From positions 1-41,523 of IMG/VR virus record IMGVR_UViG_3300044816_000064: a stretch of DNA of 41,523 nucleotides, one strand, 5' to 3'. Positions 5,811 to 13,390 of the stretch are shown one piece after another. The stretch comes from a virus. Position 1 is the first letter of the stretch. Each line of letters opens with the position of its first letter. The notes under the pieces are model-generated. The model was not told where the DNA came from. It did no database searches and worked only from the letters and a program-made list of their open reading frames with translations. The position numbers were made by a program, and so were the translations under genes.

Positions 5811-6730
5811 GCGCGAAGCCCGACATCAAACCGGAAGTCATTGGACCCGCTGCGCTATACCCGAAAGTCGAAGCCCTCTGGCATAGCGGGTTGCCTCCGG
5901 GCGAGAAGACCGGCTGGCCATCGCTCGACAAGCATCTGTCGATCGCGGAAGGACAGTTAACGATCATCACGGGTTGGCCTGGAAGCGGTAAGTCGGAATG
6001 GCTCGACGCACTCCTCGTGAATCTCATGCACCAGGGCTGGTACACGGCGTACTTCTCGCCGGAGAACCGACCGATCGAACTCCACGTCGCCAAGGTGTTG
6101 GAGAAGATCGCGGGCAAGCCATTCGGGAAGGGGCCTTCGGAGCGCATGACGATTCAGGATGTGCGCGAGCTCACCGTTCACATGGCCGCCTCGCGCTTCT
6201 GCTGGATCGAGCCGCCCGAAGAGGAATCGTCATTGACCGTGAACGAGGTCATCGAGGCTGCGACGCCTTGGCTCGAGCTTCGCCAAGGCCCTAAACGTGC
6301 CCTGGTCATTGATCCTTGGAACGAGCTCGAGCACTGGCGTCCGCCGCAGATGAGCGAGACCGAATACGTCTCGAAGTCGCTCTCGCGGGTCCGCAACTGG
6401 GCGCGCAAGCATCGCGTTCACGTCTTCCTCGTCGCCCACCCGCAGAAGATGCGCCGCGAGGCCGATGGAAAGCTTCCCATTCCCAAGCCGGACATGATTT
6501 CGGGATCACAGCATTGGTGGAACAAGGCGGACGTCTGCATTACGGTCTATCGCAAGATGGACGACTTCGAGGATCCCAACGTCGAGATTCACGTCCTCAA
6601 GGTGCGTTTCAAGCACATCGGACGCCCCGGGATCGTGACCCTGATTTACGACAAGGTCACGGGACGCTATCGCGAGATGGTGACAGTCCGCGACGTCTCG
6701 GCCTATCGCAACAAGGGAGCCGACGAATGA
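5807..6730 (+). CDS. DnaB/Twinkle-like RecA-fold replicative helicase
   Basis: 307 aa from the ATG overlapping the initiator stop. Walker A is GWPGSGKS at residues 56-63, preceded by ITIITG-type strand, and Walker B is ALVIDPWNEL at about 165-174. A sensor-like FLVAHPQKMRR follows near residue 206. Only the RecA-like C-terminal ATPase domain is present; there is no DnaB N-terminal domain and no primase zinc finger, so priming must come from the host or elsewhere. It would unwind DNA at the fork. Gene order initiator then helicase is standard for temperate phages. Confidence 0.82.
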   Translation: MSAKPDIKPEVIGPAALYPKVEALWHSGLPPGEKTGWPSLDKHLSIAEGQLTIITGWPGSGKSEWLDALLVNLMHQGWYTAYFSPENRPIELHVAKVLEKIAGKPFGKGPSERMTIQDVRELTVHMAASRFCWIEPPEEESSLTVNEVIEAATPWLELRQGPKRALVIDPWNELEHWRPPQMSETEYVSKSLSRVRNWARKHRVHVFLVAHPQKMRREADGKLPIPKPDMISGSQHWWNKADVCITVYRKMDDFEDPNVEIHVLKVRFKHIGRPGIVTLIYDKVTGRYREMVTVRDVSAYRNKGADE

Positions 6731-7077
6731 ATGCCCGTGTCGTGCGCTTCGGCATGAACCGACCCAAGTTCGGCAATACGAAGACCATCCGCAATGGCCA
6801 AATCTTCGATTCCAAGCGCGAGGCCAACCGATACGAAGCCTTGAAGCTCCTCGAGGCCAATGGGGAAGTCCGCGACATCAAGCGCCAGGTTAAGTACGTG
6901 ATGATCGTCAACGGCGTCCGCATCGCGACCTGGAAGGCGGATTTCGTCTACGAAGAGCTCCGCAAGGGCGAATGGAAGGAGGTTGTTGAGGATTCGAAGG
7001 GCTATCCAAACGATCGATGGCCAATGAAGAAAAAACTCATGCGCGCGTGCCACGGGATCATCGTCAGGGAGACATGA
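6727..7077 (+). CDS. DUF1064 endonuclease-like protein
   Basis: 116 aa. The pattern FGNTKTIRNGQIFDSKREANRY, then RQVKY..., WKADFVYEE and VVEDSKGYPNDRW by position is the DUF1064 family, which has the restriction-endonuclease-like core (E, D, ExK-like residues in DSKREA, ADF and EDSKG). Such proteins are proposed to be phage Holliday-junction resolvases or structure-specific nucleases. The start overlaps the helicase stop. A role in processing replication or recombination intermediates is likely. Confidence 0.78.
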   Translation: MNARVVRFGMNRPKFGNTKTIRNGQIFDSKREANRYEALKLLEANGEVRDIKRQVKYVMIVNGVRIATWKADFVYEELRKGEWKEVVEDSKGYPNDRWPMKKKLMRACHGIIVRET

Positions 7078-7280
7078 CCTACACCAAATACCCGAAGTGG
7101 TTCATTAGTCGCGTGAAGGGGGCTTTGCGCGCCGGATTGAAGCCGAAGCAACTCGCGCACTGGACGGGGACACCGCTCGAGACCATCAAGGAATGGGCTA
7201 CCGATGATCGACACGCAGCCGTAGAAGCCGATACGAGCGTGATCGATGACCTCAAGTTCGCCTTGCTCAAGGAAAGCTGA
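7074..7280 (+). CDS. Small helix-turn-helix-like protein, 68 aa
   Basis: ATG overlaps the previous stop (ATGA). The middle (LRAGLKPKQLAHWTGTPLETIKEWATDDRH by position) has the spacing of a helix-turn-helix, with TPLETIKEWA as recognition helix. It could be a late regulator or a divergent small terminase-like DNA binder. No named family recognised. Confidence 0.6.
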   Translation: MTYTKYPKWFISRVKGALRAGLKPKQLAHWTGTPLETIKEWATDDRHAAVEADTSVIDDLKFALLKES

Positions 7281-7495
7281 TGGAGGGCTTTCCCTTCGCG
7301 CTGATCCATCGGCGTGGAGAAGGCGCATGTGGGGGCGTCGCCTTCTACCTCCGCGACAAGCCGAAGCTAGGGGACATGCTCTATTCGGCCAATGCCAGAT
7401 TGCCGGATGGAACTGAGCCCGCTGGCCAGCGGGTGCATTGTAGTTCGTGCGGTATGTTCATTCCCGAACCGCCGATGATCGACGACGTCGAGTAG
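7280..7495 (+). CDS. Small protein with one CxxC, 71 aa
   Basis: Starts in TGATG with the previous gene. Contains VHCSSCGMF near the C-terminus and an acidic end. One CxxC alone cannot make a full zinc site unless it dimerises. No family recognised. Last gene of the early rightward cluster before the packaging genes. Confidence 0.55.
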   Translation: MEGFPFALIHRRGEGACGGVAFYLRDKPKLGDMLYSANARLPDGTEPAGQRVHCSSCGMFIPEPPMIDDVE

Positions 7496-7556
7496 TTTGC
7501 AAGTTCACCCTCTATAGGGTGCGTGTGCTTATCTAGTTGAATCATCATGAACTTCC

Positions 7557-8066
7557 ATGGAGATCAATTCCGTGGGGTTCTCTGCGAGCGAGAGCGCCGC
7601 AACTTCCGTTGCGAAAGCGGATGGATTCGACAGGCCAGGAGTTCCGGCCAATGCTCGCGCGAACATCGAACGCCTGAACGCGAACAAGCCGCTCGCCAAC
7701 GTAGAGCCGGAAACGATCCTCGATCGACTGTACGGCGGCGCAAGCGTGAAGGAGGTCGCGGCCGAGTACGGCGTTAGCCACGCCGCGATGTACGCCTACC
7801 TCATGCGCAGATGTCCCGAGCAGTGGCTGGCCATCTCTACCGGCAAGTCGCTCGAACGCCTCGAGAACGCAGAAGCAGGGATGGACGAGGCCGACGACGC
7901 GCTCAAGGTCTCGAAGGCCCGTGAATCCCACCGCATGGGCGCTTGGACATTGGAACGCGTTGCCCGCGCTTTCTTTGGCGACACGAAGAACCAAGCAGCC
8001 GTGACAGTTAACGTCGTCATCGATCGCTCTGGCGGCGAGACGATCATCGAAGGCGAGAAGGCGTGA
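7557..8066 (+). CDS. Putative terminase small subunit
   Basis: 169 aa. An N-terminal helix-turn-helix (ILDRLYGGASVKEVAAEYGV by position) is followed by the central helices and the hallmark segment ARESHRMGAWTLERVARAFFGD, which matches the R-x-D-x-x-K-W-x-A-x-x-L-x-P-K-x-YG type end of many small terminase subunits. It then ends in a beta-rich tail (AVTVNVVIDRSGGETI). It would recognise pac or cos DNA and form a ring that loads the large subunit encoded 1.5 kb downstream. The ribosome binding site is poor; the upstream ATG at 7547 is in another frame. Confidence 0.72.
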   Translation: MEINSVGFSASESAATSVAKADGFDRPGVPANARANIERLNANKPLANVEPETILDRLYGGASVKEVAAEYGVSHAAMYAYLMRRCPEQWLAISTGKSLERLENAEAGMDEADDALKVSKARESHRMGAWTLERVARAFFGDTKNQAAVTVNVVIDRSGGETIIEGEKA

Positions 8067-8200
8067 AGTTCTACCTCGCGCCGCATCCCCTCCCAATCGC
8101 CGTCCTCTACACCCTAGCCGAGATGCAGTGGGGTCCAATAGCCCGAACGCTCAAGCCCGCACTTCACGCTCGACTCGGCCTCACGCTGGAGAAACGGTGA
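8063..8200 (+). CDS. Very small protein, 45 aa
   Basis: GTG start overlapping the small terminase stop. Composition is proline and leucine-rich with no recognised motif. Support is only the overlap and codon pattern. The following 350 bases look non-coding, so this may be the last gene before a promoter. Confidence 0.4.
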   Translation: MKFYLAPHPLPIAVLYTLAEMQWGPIARTLKPALHARLGLTLEKR

Positions 8201-8552
8201 GCGGCGCTCTCGGCCTTGATGCATCGCGCGCTCGACGCGAGCTCGATCAGGCTGGAATCGCCCTCCGCTGCACTGCAACAGAACTCTCGTTTGGTGCGAC
8301 CTGGACGTCGATCCGGACCACAAGATGTGGGGTCGAGGCCCTACATAGCGCCAGCATAATCAGATTGCAAGTAAGCAATACGTTTGCATATCAAGGACAT
8401 GCGAGATACCTGTCGCATAATGTCCATTCTGTCAACTCCTGCCGCAGCGCAGCATTTCCGCGCGGCGGGGGGGGGTATCAAGCGGCAGGCACCCGGGGGG
8501 CTTTAGAGCACTCGTCGACGTGCATTAGACACAGCCGAGTTCGGAGTCCCCG
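8201..8552. other. Intergenic region, possible late promoter and packaging signal
   Basis: No convincing gene. An open frame covers it but its translation is Ser/Arg-rich and unlike neighbours. The stretch around 8365-8430 is AT-rich compared with its surroundings and includes TTGCAA and CATATC 16 bases apart, a plausible promoter. It also has ATGCGA, eight bases, TCGCAT, an inverted repeat. A run of G follows near 8465. Its place between small and large terminase genes makes it a candidate for a late promoter or a pac/cos site. Confidence 0.4.
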
Positions 8553-8798
8553 ATGAACTGCCCCGCTTGCGGCTTCCCGTCGCATGGGCTGGATCGGTGC
8601 GAGGTGGCGGCGCGGAAGCGTGCGTTAACTGCTCCGAAGGAAGTTAACGCGGCCCCTTGTGCAGTTAACGAGGATGCGCCCGCAGTTAACACAAATTCGA
8701 CGAAGAAGCGTGGTGCCTACCCGGGCACTGAGGCTCGGCGCGAGTACATGCGCGAAAAGATGCGGAAGCGTCGATCACAGGAGAAGCGAAATGGCTAA
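8553..8798 (+). CDS. Small Cys-containing protein with VN repeats, 81 aa
   Basis: The N-terminus has CPACGFPSHGLDRC, a potential zinc knuckle. The centre has seven-residue repeats ending in VN (KEVN, CAVN, PAVN), and the C-terminus is very basic (EYMREKMRKRR). This build, Cys motif plus short repeats plus basic tail, occurs in small phage proteins near terminase genes; function unknown, possibly DNA binding. The repeats create four GTTAAC sites in the DNA. Confidence 0.6.
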   Translation: MNCPACGFPSHGLDRCEVAARKRALTAPKEVNAAPCAVNEDAPAVNTNSTKKRGAYPGTEARREYMREKMRKRRSQEKRNG

Positions 8799-9000
8799 AA
8801 GGAAGGCCCGGGCATTGCGGGAAGAGCCGGAGTTCGGTTCGGGTCCCGTTGTAACCCCCGCCGAAAAAATCGAAGAGGCGGAAGTCGCTCAAGAGGTTGT
8901 GCAAGCGCCGCTGAAAGCGCGCGTTTCTCCGGAAGGGGTCGTGCTTTCGAAGTGCGAGTACTCGCGAGAGGGCGTGATTCTCAAGGTCTTGGAGGAATAG
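8791..9000 (+). CDS. Small acidic/basic protein, 69 aa
   Basis: ATG at 8791 overlaps the end of the previous gene by eight bases and is preceded by AGGAGAAG. The N-terminus is basic (MAKRKARALREEP), the middle is acidic and helical, and the C-terminus is beta-like (REGVILKVLEE). No family recognised. Packaging-module position. Confidence 0.55.
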   Translation: MAKRKARALREEPEFGSGPVVTPAEKIEEAEVAQEVVQAPLKARVSPEGVVLSKCEYSREGVILKVLEE

Positions 9001-9002
9001 CG

Positions 9003-9239
9003 ATGGCACAGACACCGGCAGCGGTTCAAGCGGTTCTCGGGACGGATGTGGGCTCACCGAAAATTCTCTGCGCGGATGAAGGTGGCGGAGGTACCGAGCA
9101 GCGCTGGTACGTGCAGGGCGGAGCCGCCTATCCCGGGGTGACGAAGTGGTGTACGACCACGGCGGCGAATAGCGCGGCGACGCAGGGGGCGGCGATTCTC
9201 ACGTCCTTGCTCGCGCGAAACGGGTATCCCGGCGCTTGA
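9003..9239 (+). CDS. Small Gly/Ala-rich protein, 78 aa
   Basis: ATG two bases after the preceding stop with GGAGG in front. Rich in Gly, Ala and Thr, with two cysteines (ILCADEGG and KWCTTT). No motif recognised. Possibly a head-associated or assembly protein, judged only by position. Confidence 0.5.
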   Translation: MAQTPAAVQAVLGTDVGSPKILCADEGGGGTEQRWYVQGGAAYPGVTKWCTTTAANSAATQGAAILTSLLARNGYPGA

Positions 9240-9520
9240 AGGTCATTACCTTCCCGGGCGGGTTCATGTGCGGGACCTGTGGCTCCCCCATGGGTTCGGA
9301 GGGCATCCAGCCGGGAGAGCAATCCGTCGTTCTGTCGTGCTTGAGCTTCGAATGCGCGGAAAAGGGCGTTCGCTACCGCCTTCCGGCGATCGTTGTTCCG
9401 GTCGAGCTCGCGGATCCTCCGGAAATCGAAATTCCCGCCCCTCCGGAAATTCCCGTTCCCGTGATTCCAGCGGGTCCGATCACGACTCCGACCGAAGTCG
9501 CCAAGAAGGCGGCGATTTGA
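9236..9520 (+). CDS. Zinc-finger-like protein with Pro-rich tail, 94 aa
   Basis: TTG start overlapping the previous stop. The N-terminus has CGTCGSPMG and then SCLSFECAEKG, giving four cysteines able to bind one zinc, followed by a Pro/Ile/Val-rich repetitive tail (EIEIPAPPEIPVPVIPAG). No family recognised. Stop overlaps the start of the large terminase, so it is likely co-translated with it. Confidence 0.55.
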   Translation: MKVITFPGGFMCGTCGSPMGSEGIQPGEQSVVLSCLSFECAEKGVRYRLPAIVVPVELADPPEIEIPAPPEIPVPVIPAGPITTPTEVAKKAAI

Positions 9521-10923
9521 TCGAAATTCGCCTCCCGAATAACTGGGCTCCGAGGCCGTATCAGAGGAAAGCCTGGAAGTACCTCATGGACGGGGGGAAA
9601 AGGGCGTCTCTCGCGTGGCATCGAAGAGCGGGGAAAGACGACTTGTGCCTGCATTTCGCCGCGATCGCCGCGCATGAGCGAATCGGGAACATCTGGCACA
9701 TGTTGCCGGAGGCCGCGCAAGCGAGAAAAGCGATCTGGCTCGCCGTTAACCCGAAAACCGGGAAACGACGCATCGACGAAGCCTTCCCGATCGAGATCCG
9801 AGCCAACACGAACGACCAGGAAATGATGATCCGCTTCAAGAACGGGTCCACCTGGCAACTGTGCGGTTCCGACAACTACAACTCGCTCGTCGGCTCGTCC
9901 CCGATGGGGATCATCTTCTCGGAATACGCGGTCGCGAATCCATCGGCATGGGCGTACCTCAGACCGATCCTCCTCGAGAACGGCGGGTGGGCGGTTTTCA
10001 TCTCGACCCCCCGGGGAAAGAACCATTTCTACCTCCTTCACCAACAGGCGAAGAAAGAGGGCTGGTTTCAACAGAGCCTTTCCAATAACGAGACCAAGGT
10101 TTTCACGGCGGAACAACTCCAGGGCGAGCTCCGCGAACTCCAGGCCGAACACGGCGACTCCTACGGAGAGGCCATCTGGAAGCAGGAGTATTTCGTCTCC
10201 TTCGAAGCCGCGATTCCCGGATCCATCTTCGGTGAATGGCTCGATCGGGCGCAGAAGCAAGGCCGTATCGCGAAAGTCCCCTTCGACAAGGCGGTCGAAG
10301 TCCATACCGCGTGGGACCTCGGAAGGACGGACGCAACCGCCATCTGGTTCTACCAGCACGTGGGCTCGGAAATCCACGTCATCGACTATCACGAGTCGTC
10401 CCTGAAAGACGTCCCGTACTACACGCGTCTCTTGAAGGATTACTCGAAGGAAAAGGGCTATCGCTACGGGACGCACTGGCTTCCCCATGACGCGAGAGCT
10501 CGGATCCTAGCGGCTGGAGGAAAGTCCATCCAGCAGCAGATGATCGACGCGAAAGTCGGCCGCATCGTCATCGCGAAACGACTCGACCACGTAGACGGCA
10601 TTCAAGCCGCTCGAGCCACCCTTCCGTACTGCTACTTCGACGAAGACAACTGCGCCCCCGGGTTGGAAGTCCTTCGCCACTACCACTACGAGTGGGACGA
10701 GGAAGCGAAGGTTTTCAGGTCCCACCCGGCTCACGACTGGGCCTCGCACGGATCCTCGGCTTTCCGGACGTTGGCTCTTTCTTGGCGACGTCCGAAGGAA
10801 AGAGGCCCAGACGCTCCGATCCAGGACAAGGCGACCAATTCCTACGCGGCCGGAGTGACGTTCGGCGCGATGAAGAAACAACACCTGTCTCGTATGCGCG
10901 CTCGACGCGAAGAAATGCACTGA
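9517..10923 (+). CDS. Terminase large subunit
   Basis: 468 aa, TTG start overlapping the stop of the preceding gene. The ATPase domain has an atypical Walker A WHRRAGKDD at about residues 34-42 (as in many podophage terminases) and Walker B GIIFSEYAV with catalytic Glu near 136. Coupling motif FISTPRG follows near 161. The nuclease domain begins with AWDLGRTDATAIWF, whose Asp residues (about 267 and 272) are the usual metal ligands. It packages DNA into proheads and cuts it. A longer frame runs upstream but that part belongs to the shadow of the preceding gene. Confidence 0.93.
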   Translation: MIEIRLPNNWAPRPYQRKAWKYLMDGGKRASLAWHRRAGKDDLCLHFAAIAAHERIGNIWHMLPEAAQARKAIWLAVNPKTGKRRIDEAFPIEIRANTNDQEMMIRFKNGSTWQLCGSDNYNSLVGSSPMGIIFSEYAVANPSAWAYLRPILLENGGWAVFISTPRGKNHFYLLHQQAKKEGWFQQSLSNNETKVFTAEQLQGELRELQAEHGDSYGEAIWKQEYFVSFEAAIPGSIFGEWLDRAQKQGRIAKVPFDKAVEVHTAWDLGRTDATAIWFYQHVGSEIHVIDYHESSLKDVPYYTRLLKDYSKEKGYRYGTHWLPHDARARILAAGGKSIQQQMIDAKVGRIVIAKRLDHVDGIQAARATLPYCYFDEDNCAPGLEVLRHYHYEWDEEAKVFRSHPAHDWASHGSSAFRTLALSWRRPKERGPDAPIQDKATNSYAAGVTFGAMKKQHLSRMRARREEMH

Positions 10924-10933
10924 GGAGAACGAC

Positions 10934-11224
10934 ATGCCCGCACCCCCCGGAATGAAGGCGCTCGGATACCAGCAGATCACGTCGCTATCGGCTGCGACGG
11001 CCCTCACGGTGCCCGCTGGCGCGGTCCTCGCGATGTGTACGCCGGAGACTCAAGCCGTTCGCTGGCGCGACGACGGGTCGAATCCGACCGCCTCTGTCGG
11101 CTACCCGCTCGCCGTGGGCGCGGAGCTTCGCTATGACGCGGCGCAAATGGCGGCTGCGAAGTTCATCGAGCAAGTCGCCTCCGCGAAATTGAACGTCGTG
11201 TACTACGGCTTCCAGCCCTTCTGA
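10934..11224 (+). CDS. Small virion-module protein, 96 aa
   Basis: Begins eleven bases after the terminase stop with GAGGAGAA as ribosome binding site. It is a beta-rich protein (TVPAGAVLAMCTPETQAVRW and VGYPLAVGAELRY) with a C-terminal aromatic end. This pattern is common in small phage proteins that form a single jelly-roll or ligand-like domain on the head. A structural protein is likely; no name can be given. Confidence 0.6.
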   Translation: MPAPPGMKALGYQQITSLSAATALTVPAGAVLAMCTPETQAVRWRDDGSNPTASVGYPLAVGAELRYDAAQMAAAKFIEQVASAKLNVVYYGFQPF

Positions 11225-12012
11225 TGGAAACCTACACCAACGGGGTCCCCTACAACCCAGCCGCTGTTGGTATTACTGGAGGAGTGCTAACGGGGACGAA
11301 CGTCCCGTATGACATCGCAGCGGGTGCTGTGCCGGTTATCAAAGTCTCCTCCGGCACGATGGGAAATAACGGGGCGCTGTCTGGAATTACGGCCCTCGGC
11401 AGAACCTATAGCGGCGGGGCGTGGCTCTACCTTCCGGCTGGCGCGGTTGCGGCTGGCGTTCCAGCCGCCGCTGGATTCCAGTGGGGGGTGGGCTCCTCGA
11501 CCACAGCCTTCACGGTCTACAACTCGACGTGGAATGGCACGGGTGCGCCGCCTATTGGCGTGCAGACGGCCTTCGTTACGACGGGTCCGGGCGCGTTCAC
11601 CGGGGACACGACTGAACAGGGCATTGCGATCACCGTTCCTGCTGGCGCGATGGGGCCGAACGGTTATATCGAAATAGTTGCGGTTTTTAGCCACACCAAC
11701 AGCGCGGGCAACAAGGTGCCGCGCCTCCGGCTTGGTGGTGTTGGCGGAACTTCGTATGCGGGGGCGAATGCGCTCACCACAACGGTCCATGCCGCGGTTT
11801 ACGCGAAGGTCAGCAATACGGGCGTGCAAAACGCACAGGTCGGAACGATTGGTGCGGCATTTGGCGGTCTTGGCACTTCGACAATCGCACCAGCTACCGG
11901 GTCCGTCGATACCTCGGCATCTACGACTGTTTACATCAGTCACACGAACGCTGTCGCCACCGATAACACGGTTATTGAATCGTGGCATGTGCGATGCAAG
12001 TACGGCGCTTAA
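11224..12012 (+). CDS. Putative virion surface or fibre-like protein, 262 aa
   Basis: Gly, Ala, Thr and Val-rich beta protein without cysteine clusters or enzymatic motifs. Segments such as YSGGAWLYLPAGAVAAG and TVPAGAMGPNGYIEI fit a jelly-roll or receptor-binding head domain. ATG overlaps the previous stop. It is followed 20 bases later by the inverted-repeat cassette, so it may once have been adjacent to the portal gene. Could be a decoration protein or short fibre. Confidence 0.6.
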   Translation: METYTNGVPYNPAAVGITGGVLTGTNVPYDIAAGAVPVIKVSSGTMGNNGALSGITALGRTYSGGAWLYLPAGAVAAGVPAAAGFQWGVGSSTTAFTVYNSTWNGTGAPPIGVQTAFVTTGPGAFTGDTTEQGIAITVPAGAMGPNGYIEIVAVFSHTNSAGNKVPRLRLGGVGGTSYAGANALTTTVHAAVYAKVSNTGVQNAQVGTIGAAFGGLGTSTIAPATGSVDTSASTTVYISHTNAVATDNTVIESWHVRCKYGA

Positions 12013-12031
12013 CCGATGAGCAGCTCGCGCT

Positions 12032-12053
12032 CGATAGTATGGAGTTATTGAAA
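12032..12053 (+). repeat. Left 22-bp terminal inverted repeat
   Basis: Begins CGATAGTATGGAG and matches the reverse complement of 13468-13489 in all 22 positions. Similarity fades immediately outside and only a few bases agree further inside. Confidence 0.9.
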
Positions 12054-12070
12054 GTGTGGGCTTTTTGCCC

Positions 12071-12111
12071 CGCCGAAATAGGTCCGGCGACTCACCTCGG
12101 GGAGAGGTGAG
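12071..12111. other. Two strong hairpins inside the left end of the cassette
   Basis: CGCCG (12071-12075) pairs with CGGCG (12085-12089), and CTCACCTC (12091-12098) pairs perfectly with GAGGTGAG (12104-12111) around a five-base loop. No T tract follows on the plus strand, so they are not a standard terminator. Subterminal hairpins like this are common in transposable elements and could also stop read-through into the cassette. Confidence 0.6.
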
Positions 12112-12126
12112 GAATGTTCCTAGCCG

Positions 12127-12452
12127 CTAGTTCCCCATCCAATCGCTGCCGCCACCGCGGCCGCCACCCCCGCGCGGTCGCGCGTTCACAACCGGGAGCG
12201 GCCTGTCTGGATCGGAAAAGAAATGACCGCCCATGGTGCAGCGCCAGCCATATTTCTCATTCGCCAGCGGATTGCGTTTGCCATCGTTTAGCGTTGAAGT
12301 GGATTCACCTCTCCTTGCAGACGCAGGTTCTGCGTCTTGAGGGATTGTATCTCCGTCTCCATCGCCGAAAACTCCTCATCGAGCGCGAGCATCTGCTGCT
12401 TCTTTTGAACCGGCATGGCAATGCCACGAAATGCGTCCGCAAGTCGCCCCAT
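12127..12452 (-). pseudogene. Small coiled-coil gene, apparently frameshifted
   Basis: From the ATG at 12450-12452 a 54-codon frame ends at 12288 and encodes a coiled-coil (QQMLALDEEFSAMETEI, then LKTQNLRLQGEVNPLQR). In the -1 frame the sequence continues with good coding character (GKRNPLANEKYGWRCTMGGH, then a Gly/Arg-rich tail) to a TAG at 12127-12129, but that part has no convincing start of its own. Coiled-coil followed by a short domain starting near a NEKYGW motif fits one protein split by a frameshift. Alternatives are two tiny genes or programmed -1 frameshifting. Function unknown. Confidence 0.45.
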
Positions 12453-12456
12453 GATT

Positions 12457-12732
12457 AATCCCCAGCATTCGACTGTGAATCACAGCCGTAAGGAATACGC
12501 GCGCACTGGCGGCATCACGACGAACTCCATCGAGGGCTATTTCGGCATCATCAAACGCGGGTTGGGCGGCATCTATCACTCCGTCTCGGAGCAACACCTT
12601 CATCGCTATCTTTCCGAGTTCGATTTTCGCTACTCGTTTCGCGATTTGTCCGATGGCGAGCGTGCAAAGCTCGCGGTGCGCAGCGGAGACGGAAAGCGTC
12701 TTACCTACCGAGCGATGGTTGGTGATCTATGA
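12457..12732 (+). pseudogene. IS1595-family transposase, C-terminal fragment
   Basis: About 92 codons read NPQHSTVNHSRKEYAR, then TTNSIEGYFGIIKRGLGGIY and HLHRYLSEFDFRYSFR, the C-terminal signature of IS1595 (ISXO2-like) DDE-type transposases, where the HSTVNHS and N-x-IEG parts surround the last catalytic residue. Full-length relatives are around 300 residues, so the zinc-finger and the catalytic Asp residues are missing. The homology stops abruptly at about 12455, where the start of the opposite-strand coiled-coil gene lies. A dead remnant. Confidence 0.8.
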
Positions 12733-12800
12733 GTTGCCAACTCAGGACAAGTGAGGAAAAGATTCTTTGACGAGCTTGTCCCATTTTGAAAAAATGTCTT

Positions 12801-12906
12801 TGGTGGGGGATAGGGGAATCGAACCCCTACGGGCATTGGTTCTCTTCTCACGGAGATGCCCGGCAGCTTCCAAGGCTGCTGTGTCTACCAGTTTCACCAA
12901 TCCCCC
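12801..12906 (-). tRNA. Class II tRNA with leucine-type body and UGG anticodon
   Basis: A complete cloverleaf: acceptor GGGGGAT/ATCCCCC, discriminator A and encoded CCA; D stem GTG/CAC with Leu-type loop AAACTGGTAGA; anticodon stem GCAGC/GCTGC with loop CTTGGAA; T stem AGGGG/CCCCT with loop TTCGATT. The anticodon is TGG (12870-12872), which reads CCA (proline). The variable region is 34 bases long, with a seven-pair stem CGGGCAT/ATGCCCG. A long arm, the D-loop form and A73 are features of tRNA-Leu; proline tRNAs are class I with a short variable loop. One change, A to G in the middle of a Leu UAG anticodon, would give this. If charged by LeuRS it would put leucine at CCA codons. It may also be a decaying gene. 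Confidence 0.8.
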
Positions 12907-12961
12907 CACTCGGGGGCGGGTCCAGGATGTTCTGGAAAACCTCGCTGGACCCGCCATCCGT

Positions 12962-13390
12962 TTACTGCCCTGCCGCTCCCTTCGCGGCCAACACCTGCGC
13001 AATGCCCCCGAAGAACGCCGTAATTCTGGCGGGGTCCCATCCTGCAATCTCAGCCATATCTACTTTGACGGTGACGTTGAACTGGATGCCGTCTACGCTC
13101 GGCTGAGGGGCTGCGCGAACGATGTGCGACGCAGTGGGCGGCGGTTGGGCTGGCTTGTCGGGTGTGACGGTGTCTGTAGCGGACGCAGGTCGCTCCTGCG
13201 CCCCCGTGGTGGCGCCATCAGCAGCGAGCTTCACCATTTCATCGGCGCGCACGACCAAGCCCGCGGCTTCCATGTAGTCGAGCAGGACGCGAAGCTGCGG
13301 CTCGTATTCCGGCGCGGCGTTACACGCATCGGCAAGGTGCTTGATCGCTTCCTTTTCGGTGTACGGGCGGAACGTGAGCCCCGGCATCAA
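12962..13390 (-). CDS. Unrecognised cassette protein, 142 aa
   Basis: N-terminal helical part with a winged-helix look (EPQLRVLLDYMEAAGLVVRA), then a Pro/Ala/Thr-rich linker, then a beta-alpha end (FNVTVKVDMAEIAGWDPARI and ITAFFGGIAQVL). The last part resembles the C-terminal strand-helix of DUF5343-like proteins, but the match is weak. Start at 13388-13390; ATG at 13385-13387 is an alternative. It lies upstream of the tRNA on the same strand and could share its transcript. No function can be given. Confidence 0.6.
   Translation of the reverse strand: MMPGLTFRPYTEKEAIKHLADACNAAPEYEPQLRVLLDYMEAAGLVVRADEMVKLAADGATTGAQERPASATDTVTPDKPAQPPPTASHIVRAAPQPSVDGIQFNVTVKVDMAEIAGWDPARITAFFGGIAQVLAAKGAAGQ

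Noticed and set aside
8128-8556. 142-codon open frame over the gap between terminase genes
   Set aside because: Ser/Arg-rich translation unlike neighbours; it crosses promoter-like AT-rich DNA and a long G run.
3817-10923. T7-like RNA polymerase or DNA polymerase gene
   Set aside because: No frame shows polymerase motifs; despite a podovirus-type virion module the early region is lambda-like.
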